From the NCBI GenBank assembly GCA_025800435.1, contig JAOXRV010000633.1, positions 1-7,694 on the forward strand: a stretch of DNA of 7,694 nt. The letters are read 5' to 3'. The notes beneath the pieces are model-generated. The model did not search any database. It saw only the letters and a program-made list of their open reading frames with translations, and was not told where the DNA came from. Position numbers and translations under genes: made by a program. Shown one piece after another: positions 1 to 5,472 of this stretch (its first letter is position 1; each line of letters opens with the position of its first letter). Source of the stretch: Cellvibrionaceae bacterium. GTDB lineage: Bacteria > Pseudomonadota > Gammaproteobacteria > Pseudomonadales > Cellvibrionaceae.

Positions 1-124
1 CCACCGCTTCGCGGCCGTCGCTGGCAATGCCCACCACTTTGATATTGGGGTGGGCGCCAATCATCTCGCGTAGGCGATTTTGAAAAAACAACGAGTCATC
101 GACAATGAGTACTCGAACGGACAT
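1..124 (-). CDS. cheB: CheB N-terminal fragment, chemoreceptor methylesterase (3' part outside window)
   Basis: CheB is a response regulator whose receiver domain controls a methylesterase/deamidase that demethylates chemoreceptors during adaptation. Only the first 41 codons plus one base are present, reading out of the left edge. The translation begins MSVRVLIVDDSLFFQNRL and continues into VVGIASDGREAV. It has the receiver acidic pair Asp9-Asp10 and the DGREA segment after the second strand. The VDDS-x-FF sequence is like Pseudomonas flagellar-cluster CheB (VDDSGFF) rather than the VDDSALMR of enteric CheB. The phospho-acceptor Asp and the catalytic domain lie outside. ATG at 124 has GAGGG about 8 nt upstream. 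Position directly after cheA agrees with the call. Another receiver-containing protein cannot be strictly excluded from 41 residues. Confidence 0.85.
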   Translation of the reverse strand, partial: MSVRVLIVDDSLFFQNRLREMIGAHPNIKVVGIASDGREAV

Positions 125-196
125 ATGTCCCACCCTCTTATGCAGTTGGCCGGCAATGCCGGCCGCTGGCCTAGTGTACTGAGCTAGCGTATTAAA
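125..196 (-). other. cheA-cheB intercistronic region with perfect GC hairpin
   Basis: Within these 72 nt, GGCCGGC-AAT-GCCGGCC (148-164, plus-strand reading) forms a 7-bp all-GC stem with a 3-nt loop. No T-run follows on either strand, so it is not a standard terminator. It lies 23 nt upstream of the cheB start, just ahead of the ribosome site GAGGG. A role in mRNA processing or in setting cheB expression relative to cheA is possible but inferred only from position. Confidence 0.55.
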
Positions 197-2305
197 TTAA
201 GCGTAGCGTTTTAACATAGCGGGCACGTCTAAAATCAGCGCCATGGTACCGTCGCCGGTAATGGTCGCACCGGCCATGCCCGGTGTACCCTGTAACATTT
301 GTCCCAGCGGTTTGATCACCACCTCTTCCTGGCCGATCAAGCGGTCGACCACAAAACCAACCCGATCGGTGCCGACGCTGACGATAACCACATGGGCCTC
401 GTCGCTGCGGTTCACTTCCTCCTGTACCAACCACTTTTTCAGGTAGAACAGGGGGATAGCCTTATCGCGAATATTGACGCACTCTTGGGCATCGACAATA
501 TTGGTTTTGGTCAAATCCATCTGGAAGATTTCATTGACGCTCATCAGCGGCAGAGCAAAGGTCTGGTCGCCCAGCATCACCATTAAGGTCGGCATAATCG
601 CCAGGGTAAGCGGAACTTTAATAACCAGGCTGGTGCCCTCGCCCAGGCGCGATTTAATATCGACCGAGCCGTTGAGCTGGGAGATTTTGGTTTTCACCAC
701 ATCCATGCCCACACCGCGACCGGATACATCGGAGATTTCCACTTTGGTAGAAAAGCCCGGCGCAAAAATTAGGTTAAACGCCTCTTCATCGCTCAGGCGG
801 GCTGCGGAGTCTTCATCGTACAAGCCCTTCTCAACCGCTTTTTTACGCAGTGCATCGGGGTCCATACCGCCACCATCATCGGTGATCGACAACAGAATAT
901 GATCGCCTTCCTGCTCGGCGGCCAGGGTCACGGTGCCAAGCCGTTCTTTACCAGCAGCCTCGCGCTTATCGGGCATTTCAATACCGTGGTCTACCGCATT
1001 GCGCACCAGGTGCACCAAGGGGTCGGCCAGGGCCTCTACCAGATTTTTATCCAGATCGGTATCTTCGCCCACCAGCTCCAGTTTAATTTCTTTGCCCAGG
1101 TTGCGCGCCAAATCACGTACCACCCGAGGGAAGCGGCCGAAGACTTTTTTGATCGGCTGCATACGTGTCTTCATCACCGAAGACTGCAGGTCTGCGGTCA
1201 CCACATCCAGGTTAGCCACTGCTTTAGACAGCGCCTCATCGGCGGCTTTGCCACCGATGCGTACCAGGCGGTTGCGCACCAGCACCAGCTCGCCCACCAT
1301 GTTCATAATTTCATCAAGGCGCTGGGTGTCCACCCGCACCGAGGCCTCGCCGCTGGCGGCGGCGGGCTGATTGGCACCGGCTTTTTTAGCCGCTGCAATA
1401 TTGGTGACATTGGCCGGCTTTTTGGCAGCCGCTGGCTTGCTATCTGCAGCGGGTTTAGGCGCTGCTGGCTTGGCTGGCTCGGGTATTGGCGTAACGGTCG
1501 CCGCGCTCTGGCTGGCGGGCTCAGCGCTTGGTCCCTGGCCCTTACCGTGCAAGTCGTCGAGCAGGTTTTCAAATTCCGAATCAGTAATTTCATCGCTGCC
1601 CGGGGCCTTGGCGGTGGCCGTTGGCTCGGGCGCGGCGCTGCCGCTGCTGGCTGCACCGTGAAGGCCGTCGAGCAGGGCTTCAAATTCTGCGTCGCTAATT
1701 TCTGGGTTGTCGGAATTTACAATATCGTCAACCGAGGCGGCCGCTGCCGTACCGGCTTGCTTGGCGCCGTCGAGTTCATCCAGCAGCGCATCGAATTCCG
1801 CTTCAGTAATTTCATCCCCCGCAGCGGCGGGCGCTTCGGCTGCCGGGGCCGCAGGCTCGGGTTCGGGCGCCACTGGGGCCGGGGCGGGTTCGGGCGCGGG
1901 CGCCTCCCCCTCGGCCTCAGGCGTGGCCAATACACCTAGCTGTTGCAGCAGTTCTGGGGTCGCTTCAGTCGGTGCCTGACCAGCGCTGAGCTCAGCAAAC
2001 TGCTGATTTACCGTATCCAAAGCCTGTAGCACGACATCCATTAAACTGGGCGATACTTTGCGTTTACCATTGCGCAAAATATCGAACAGGTTTTCGGTTA
2101 CGTGGCAGCACTCGACCATCGCGTCGATCTGCAAAAACCCGGCACCGCCTTTAACCGTGTGAAAACCTCGGAAAATCGCGTTGAGCAGGTCGACATCCTC
2201 AGGGCTTTGTTCAAGATCCACCAGCTGTTCGGAAAGCAGCTCTAGAATCTCGCCGGCTTCAACCAAAAAGTCCTGAAGAATCTCTTCGTCATCACCAAAG
2301 CTCAT
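197..2305 (-). CDS. cheA: CheA, chemotaxis histidine kinase with repeat-bearing linker in place of P2
   Basis: CheA is the receptor-coupled histidine kinase of the chemoreceptor array; it phosphorylates CheY and CheB. At 702 aa it has P1 HPt (1 to about 105, phospho-His49 in FHTVKGGAGF). A low-complexity linker follows (about 128-322). P3 dimerisation is about 323-385 (RVDTQRLDEIMNMVGELV). The P4 ATPase spans about 386-568: N box HLVRNAVDH (432-440), G1 DDGGGMD (476-482), F box FNLIFAPGFST (510-520) and G2 GRGVGMD (529-535). The P5 CheW-like regulatory domain is about 569-702. I see no folded P2 domain. The linker instead carries three DEIT-x-EF-x-LLD repeats at residues 164-180, 201-217 and 238-254, then a Lys/Ala/Pro-rich basic stretch (278-310). 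ATG at 2305 has AAGGAG 6 nt upstream, and cheZ ends 10 nt before it. Catalytic motifs are complete, so the kinase should be active. Confidence 0.97.
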   Translation of the reverse strand: MSFGDDEEILQDFLVEAGEILELLSEQLVDLEQSPEDVDLLNAIFRGFHTVKGGAGFLQIDAMVECCHVTENLFDILRNGKRKVSPSLMDVVLQALDTVNQQFAELSAGQAPTEATPELLQQLGVLATPEAEGEAPAPEPAPAPVAPEPEPAAPAAEAPAAAGDEITEAEFDALLDELDGAKQAGTAAAASVDDIVNSDNPEISDAEFEALLDGLHGAASSGSAAPEPTATAKAPGSDEITDSEFENLLDDLHGKGQGPSAEPASQSAATVTPIPEPAKPAAPKPAADSKPAAAKKPANVTNIAAAKKAGANQPAAASGEASVRVDTQRLDEIMNMVGELVLVRNRLVRIGGKAADEALSKAVANLDVVTADLQSSVMKTRMQPIKKVFGRFPRVVRDLARNLGKEIKLELVGEDTDLDKNLVEALADPLVHLVRNAVDHGIEMPDKREAAGKERLGTVTLAAEQEGDHILLSITDDGGGMDPDALRKKAVEKGLYDEDSAARLSDEEAFNLIFAPGFSTKVEISDVSGRGVGMDVVKTKISQLNGSVDIKSRLGEGTSLVIKVPLTLAIMPTLMVMLGDQTFALPLMSVNEIFQMDLTKTNIVDAQECVNIRDKAIPLFYLKKWLVQEEVNRSDEAHVVIVSVGTDRVGFVVDRLIGQEEVVIKPLGQMLQGTPGMAGATITGDGTMALILDVPAMLKRYA
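1544..1594 (-). repeat. CheA linker repeat 3 (residues 238-254)
   Basis: This encodes DEITDSEFENLLDDLHG, again exactly 37 residues after the previous copy. It is followed by KGQGP, and marks the end of the acidic half of the linker before the basic Ala/Lys/Pro stretch. Confidence 0.8.
1655..1705 (-). repeat. CheA linker repeat 2 (residues 201-217)
   Basis: This encodes PEISDAEFEALLDGLHG. It starts exactly 37 residues after repeat 1 and is the copy closest to FliM (I-S-x-A-E-[I/F]-[D/E]-A-L-L-x-G). Synonymous codons differ from the other copies (for example ATT AGC versus ATT ACT), so this is not a recent DNA duplication. Confidence 0.8.
1766..1816 (-). repeat. CheA linker repeat 1 (residues 164-180)
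   Basis: This encodes DEITEAEFDALLDELDG. Its core I-T-E-A-E-F-D-A-L-L-D resembles the FliM N-terminal CheY-binding peptide (LSQAEIDALLNG in E. coli). The copy ends DG where the other two end HG. Confidence 0.8.
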
Positions 2306-2315
2306 ACATTACTCC

Positions 2316-3110
2316 TTAAAATCCCAGACTGGACAACAGGTCATCAACTTCATCCTGATTGCTGACTACACCCTCAGTGTATTCCGGGTTAATTTGTGGG
2401 CCACTGTCCCGCTCCTTGGGTTTGGCTTCAACCGCTGCTGGCTCGTTATCCGGCAGCTCACCGGCCATTTCTTCGACTTGCGAAGCAACCTTTATTAATT
2501 CCACCAGATCCGTTTCCAAGCCATTTATTAGGCTCATCACCCGGTTTAACACCTGGCCGGTTAGATCCTGGTATTCCTGCTCAAGCATTATGCCCTGCAG
2601 GTTTGAATTTATTAGGTTGGCATCATCGCTCATGCGATTGAGAAACATATCCATGCGCGGATAGAGCTTGTTAAACTCCTGGGCCGACATCTCTCGGCTT
2701 TTAATCCGCATCCACTCACCGCGCAGTGCCGCCGCTTCACGACCTAGCCGATCGGCCACAGGGGCGGTTGCCTCAACCCTATCCATGGTTTTATCGGCCG
2801 CTTGCTGAGTCATCTTAATGACGTAATGCAAACGATCTGAAGCGTCTTGAATTTCAGTGCCATCAAGCGGCGCAGGCTGGCTGTGCTCAGATTCATCAAC
2901 ATGAAAGTTGACAATGGCATTGTGTAAGCCCCGGGTAAGGCGCCCCACCGATTGAAACAAGTGGCGGTCACGCGCTTCGACTAGGGTATGAATCAGCTCG
3001 GAGGCCTCTTCGTAGTTATCGCTTTGTAACTTATCAATCAACAGCTTCGCGCATTCGCGCAGCTCGACGGTAAACGACTCTGATTGACTAGCAATGTATT
3101 GAGTATTCAT
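2316..3110 (-). CDS. cheZ: CheZ, CheY-P phosphatase
   Basis: CheZ speeds dephosphorylation of CheY-P and so ends the signal. The 264-aa length fits pseudomonad CheZ and is longer than the 214-aa E. coli protein. The catalytic segment is QEYQDLTGQVLNRVM, with Asp182 and Gln186 matching E. coli Asp143 and Gln147; the glutamine positions the attacking water. Residues about 20-75 and 90-215 are predominantly helical and would form the dimeric four-helix bundle. Residues 216-250 are a polar, probably flexible linker. The tail NQDEVDDLLSSLGF (251-264) is the CheY-binding peptide, nearly identical to the E. coli C-terminus. ATG at 3110 has AAGGA 6 nt upstream. The TAA stop overlaps the cheA ribosome site (AAGGAG), so cheA translation is probably coupled to cheZ. 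Confidence 0.96.
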   Translation of the reverse strand: MNTQYIASQSESFTVELRECAKLLIDKLQSDNYEEASELIHTLVEARDRHLFQSVGRLTRGLHNAIVNFHVDESEHSQPAPLDGTEIQDASDRLHYVIKMTQQAADKTMDRVEATAPVADRLGREAAALRGEWMRIKSREMSAQEFNKLYPRMDMFLNRMSDDANLINSNLQGIMLEQEYQDLTGQVLNRVMSLINGLETDLVELIKVASQVEEMAGELPDNEPAAVEAKPKERDSGPQINPEYTEGVVSNQDEVDDLLSSLGF

Positions 3111-3133
3111 GGACTTTCCTTGCTAACCTGGGC

Positions 3134-3520
3134 TCAGCCGTTCACTCGCTCGAAGATTTTGTCAATCTTCTCCTTTAGTACCGCCGCCGTAAAAGGTTTT
3201 ACAACATAGCCATTTACACCAGCCTGCGCCGCTTCGACGATCTGCTCACGCTTAGCTTCCGCGGTCACCATTAACACCGGCAAGGATTTCAGACTGTCAT
3301 CCGCCCTTACCTCTTTTAACAAATCGATACCCGTCATGCCCGGCATATTCCAATCTGTCACCAGGAAGTCGAAGCCCCCGGCTTTGAGCATTGGCAGCGC
3401 GGTCATGCCATCATCCGCTTCTTGGGTATTATTAAAGCCCAAGTCGCGCAAAAGGTTTTTGATAATCCGACGCATCGTTGAAAAATCATCAACAATCAGG
3501 ATTTTCATTTCGGTATCCAA
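3134..3520 (-). CDS. cheY: CheY, chemotaxis response regulator
   Basis: CheY is a single-domain receiver. Phosphorylated by CheA, it binds FliM in the flagellar motor and changes rotation; CheZ removes the phosphate. All active-site residues are present in this 128-aa reading: acidic pair Asp11-Asp12, phospho-acceptor Asp56 (LVTDWNMPG), Thr86 (MVTAE), aromatic switch Tyr105 and Lys108 (VVKPF). The start appears to be TTG at 3520, because AGGAGG lies exactly 5 nt upstream. The conventional ATG at 3508, giving a 124-aa protein starting MKILIVDD as in Pseudomonas, would have that site 17 nt away and no other. Both starts remain possible. It is preceded by the 369-nt intergenic region and followed after 23 nt by cheZ. 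Confidence 0.96.
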   Translation of the reverse strand: MDTEMKILIVDDFSTMRRIIKNLLRDLGFNNTQEADDGMTALPMLKAGGFDFLVTDWNMPGMTGIDLLKEVRADDSLKSLPVLMVTAEAKREQIVEAAQAGVNGYVVKPFTAAVLKEKIDKIFERVNG

Positions 3521-3531
3521 TGTAACCTCCT
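3514..3531 (-). promoter_or_regulatory. Ribosome binding site favouring a TTG start for cheY
   Basis: The minus strand reads AGGAGG (3526-3531), then TTACA, then TTG (3518-3520). This is an ideal Shine-Dalgarno at ideal distance to TTG, and too far (17 nt) from the in-frame ATG at 3506-3508, so it decides for the rarer start codon. Confidence 0.6.
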
Positions 3532-3594
3532 GGTTGCCCAGTACATTCGGGCTCTTCTACGGGTGAATATATAATGATGATAGTTGGTAATTTT

Positions 3595-3623
3595 CGATCT
3601 GCGCAGTTAAGCCGCTGACTTTA
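3595..3623 (-). promoter_or_regulatory. Weak sigma-28-like promoter candidate for cheY
   Basis: On the minus strand TAAAGTCA (3616-3623) matches 6 of 8 positions of the -35 consensus TAAAGTTT. It is followed by GCAGATCG (3595-3602), which matches GCCGATAA at 5 of 8. The spacing is 13 nt rather than the usual 11. Chemotaxis genes in this cluster type are commonly late, FliA-dependent genes, which makes the site plausible by context, but the sequence match alone is poor. Confidence 0.25.
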
Positions 3624-3644
3624 ATCTAAAATTTAACCCCCAAG

Positions 3645-3670
3645 TTAGGTGGCCCAGTTCACCGACCTAA
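3645..3670. repeat. Inverted repeat TTAGGT-N14-ACCTAA upstream of cheY
   Basis: The 6-bp arms TTAGGT (3645-3650) and ACCTAA (3665-3670) are perfectly complementary. With a one-base bulge the stem extends by GG/CC. It lies about 125 nt upstream of the cheY start, and upstream of the candidate promoter on the minus strand. It could be an operator half-site pair or an RNA hairpin. A pair of 6-bp arms can arise by chance in a region this size, so confidence is low. Confidence 0.3.
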
Positions 3671-3831
3671 ACCACCTTCGATAGTTATATTGGTCGCAGA
3701 CAGAATTTCTTTAGCAATAACTGCTTTCTAACGCAAAATTGTATAAATAGAAGACAGGCTCAGTGAAAAACGGGCGAATCTTAGTATCAAGTTTCGCCGC
3801 TTCGGTCTGGAGCTGGATTGAATATAAGGAT

Positions 3832-3852
3832 AAAAACGGCTCTCGGCGAGCC
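3832..3852 (-). terminator. Putative intrinsic terminator after fliA
   Basis: Read on the minus strand, a GC-rich stem GGCTC-GCCGA-GAGCC (3838-3852) is followed by G and then five T's (3832-3836). This is a short but well-formed Rho-independent terminator about 37 nt past the fliA stop. The 5-bp stem is shorter than usual, so read-through into cheY is possible. Confidence 0.6.
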
Positions 3853-3860
3853 AATTTACC

Positions 3861-3877
3861 GGCGCCAGCAGGGCGCC
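3861..3877. repeat. Perfect 6-bp GC hairpin downstream of fliA
   Basis: GGCGCC-AGCAG-GGCGCC (plus-strand reading) forms a 6-bp all-GC stem with a 5-nt loop, 12 nt past the fliA stop. It sits 8 nt before the stem of the U-tract hairpin, making a tandem pair. A third GGCGCC copy lies at 3896-3901 inside the end of fliA and could compete for pairing. It may help termination or protect the fliA mRNA 3' end. Confidence 0.5.
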
Positions 3878-3889
3878 TGAGCGAGCGCC

Positions 3890-4642
3890 TTAGTCGGCGC
3901 CGGTTTTCTGCCACTCCGCCAGCCGCGAACGCAGTCTGGCGGTGGCTTGGCTGTGGATTTGGCTGACTCGGGATTCACTAACACCGATAATCTGGCCAAT
4001 TTCTTTAAGGTTTAACTCTTCGTCATAATACAGCGATAAGATCAAACGCTCGCGCTCGGGCAGTTCCGAAATAGCACGGGCCAGGGACTGTTTTAAACCC
4101 TCGCGCTGCATATTATCGTGCGGGGCAATAAACGCCATACTGGTGGTTTCTTGGCTAATGCCGGTTTCTTCGCCACCGAAGGCCTCTTCAAAACTAAACA
4201 AGCGGCTGCTGGCGTTGTCTTTTAGGATGGTATAGTAGTCATCCAGAGTCATTTCCAGCTCGGCGGCAATTTCACCATCGCTGGCATCGCGGCCCTCGCG
4301 CGCCTCAATATTGGCAATGGCTTCGGAAATGCGCCGGTTATTACGGTGCACCGAGCGCGGCACCCAGTCGCCCTTGCGCATTTCGTCGACAATAGCGCCG
4401 CGAATGCGAATACCGGCGTAGGTTTCAAAGCTGGCACCGCGACTGGCGTCGTATTTTTGCGCCGCCTCTAACAGGCCAATCATGCCCGCCTGAATTAAGT
4501 CTTCGACTTGAACACAGGCCGGCATCCGCACCATCATATGGTGGGCAATGCGTTTTACGAGGGTGGCGTAGTCTTCCACCCGGATATCATTGCCGGCGGC
4601 CTGGGTTTGGCCGTACATTGCCAAGCTATCGGATACTGCCAT
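3890..4642 (-). CDS. fliA: FliA, flagellar sigma factor sigma-28
   Basis: FliA directs RNA polymerase to late flagellar promoters (flagellin, motility and chemotaxis genes) and is held inactive by the anti-sigma factor FlgM until the hook is complete. The 250-aa length is normal for the family. Region 2 covers roughly residues 24-96, including VEDLIQAGMIGLLEAAQKYD, then SFETYAGIRIRGAIVDEMR and the WVPRSV segment involved in -10 recognition. Region 3 follows (about 100-145, NRRISEAIANIE). Region 4, residues about 190-240, includes ELPERERLILSLYYDEELN and a helix-turn-helix LKEIGQIIGVSESRVSQIH that reads the -35 element. There is no region 1.1, as expected for sigma-28. ATG at 4642 has AGGA 8 nt upstream, inside the end of fleN, from which it is separated by only 2 nt. 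It is followed by hairpins with a U-tract, so the transcript probably ends or is attenuated there. Confidence 0.97.
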   Translation of the reverse strand: MAVSDSLAMYGQTQAAGNDIRVEDYATLVKRIAHHMMVRMPACVQVEDLIQAGMIGLLEAAQKYDASRGASFETYAGIRIRGAIVDEMRKGDWVPRSVHRNNRRISEAIANIEAREGRDASDGEIAAELEMTLDDYYTILKDNASSRLFSFEEAFGGEETGISQETTSMAFIAPHDNMQREGLKQSLARAISELPERERLILSLYYDEELNLKEIGQIIGVSESRVSQIHSQATARLRSRLAEWQKTGAD

Positions 4643-4644
4643 AG

Positions 4645-5472
4645 CTAAAATCCTGAATTTGCGACATTGAGTAGTTTTTCCACGAAGAACTCAAGGTGTC
4701 CGCGCGGATTATTCGGTAGTGGTAACTCATCCACTTTCTGTGCCAAAGTGCGAATCGCCTGGGAGGCTTTAGAGCGCGGCGAATATTCCAAAATGGGGGT
4801 CTGCTTCTGTACCGCCTTGCGCACATTCTCGTCAAACGGAATATGGCCGATATATTGCAGCGACACATCCAGAAAGCGCTGGCACACGGCGTTGAGTTTA
4901 GTAAACAGCTTGGCGCCCTCTTGATTGCTGCGGGTCATATTGGCCACCACTCGAAAGCGGAAGGTACCGTATTCGGTGTTCATCAATTTAATCAGGGCAT
5001 AGGCATCGGTAATCGATGAGGGCTCATCACAGACCACCACCAATACCTCGTTGGCGGCGCGCACAAAACTGACCACCGAATCGGAGATGCCGGCAGCGGT
5101 ATCAATCACCAAGACATCCAGGTTATCGGCAATATCGCTAAAGGCGCGAATCAGTGCGGCGTGCTCTTGATCACCGAGGGTGGCCATCTGCTGCACCCCG
5201 GAGGCGGCGGGCACAATATCCACGCCACTGGGCCCGGAGACCATGATTTCTGCCAGGCGGCGCTCACCGGAGAGCACGTCGGCCAAGTTGTAAGGGGCCT
5301 TTAAGCCCAGCAAGACATCGACATTGGCTAGACCTAGATCTGCATCCAATAACACAACACGGCGCTTCAATTCTGCTAAGGCGATGCTGAGGTTGACGGA
5401 GATATTACTCTTACCGACCCCGCCTTTTCCTCCGGTCACTGCGATGACTTGAACCGGTCGACCATAACTCAT
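4645..5472 (-). CDS. fleN: FleN/FlhG, MinD-type ATPase controlling flagellar number
   Basis: FleN (FlhG) is a ParA/MinD-family ATPase that limits the number of polar flagella. In Pseudomonas it restrains the master activator FleQ. I chose ATG at 5472 (275 aa): AGGAG lies 11 nt upstream with GAGA nearer, whereas the GTG opening the frame at 5499 has no ribosome site. The deviant Walker A is GGKGGVGKS (14-22, signature Lys16 and catalytic-loop Lys21). The A' motif is LLDADLGLANVD (41-52). The Walker B/switch II segment is VLVIDTAAG, with Asp124. VVCDEPSSITDAYALIK follows, as in FleN proteins. The C-terminal GHLEFFVEKLLNVA (258-271) is amphipathic and fits the membrane-targeting helix of this family. 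The N-terminus lacks the DQAxxLR activator motif that Vibrio and Bacillus FlhG use to stimulate FlhF. The stop codon is 2 nt before fliA, so translation is probably coupled. Confidence 0.94.
   Translation of the reverse strand: MSYGRPVQVIAVTGGKGGVGKSNISVNLSIALAELKRRVVLLDADLGLANVDVLLGLKAPYNLADVLSGERRLAEIMVSGPSGVDIVPAASGVQQMATLGDQEHAALIRAFSDIADNLDVLVIDTAAGISDSVVSFVRAANEVLVVVCDEPSSITDAYALIKLMNTEYGTFRFRVVANMTRSNQEGAKLFTKLNAVCQRFLDVSLQYIGHIPFDENVRKAVQKQTPILEYSPRSKASQAIRTLAQKVDELPLPNNPRGHLEFFVEKLLNVANSGF

Larger units (their letters stand above)
3521..3889 (-). other. fliA-cheY intergenic region (369 nt), probable leader/promoter region of cheYZAB
   Basis: I find no credible gene here on either strand; the short frames overlapping it lack ribosome sites and family-like sequence. 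The fliA-proximal 60 nt holds the two hairpins annotated separately. The rest is AT-rich and holds an inverted repeat (3645-3670), a weak sigma-28-like element (3595-3623) and the strong cheY ribosome site AGGAGG. The size, AT richness and upstream terminator suggest that cheYZAB has its own promoter here, but no single match is strong. Confidence 0.55.

Noticed and set aside
1544..1816. CheA repeats as a tandem DNA repeat or CRISPR-like array
   Set aside because: Similarity is at protein level with synonymous divergence, the frame is open throughout, and spacers are coding.
899..1939. 346-codon open frame on the plus strand, antisense to cheA
   Set aside because: It is a shadow of the cheA Ala/Pro-rich coding sequence: Gly/Arg/Leu-rich composition, no ribosome site and no recognisable domain, with cheA itself certain.
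3711..3914. Short minus-strand frame spanning the end of fliA and the intergenic region
   Set aside because: It overlaps fliA in another frame, contains the terminator hairpins, and its Arg-rich start is the out-of-frame reading of the fliA 3' end.
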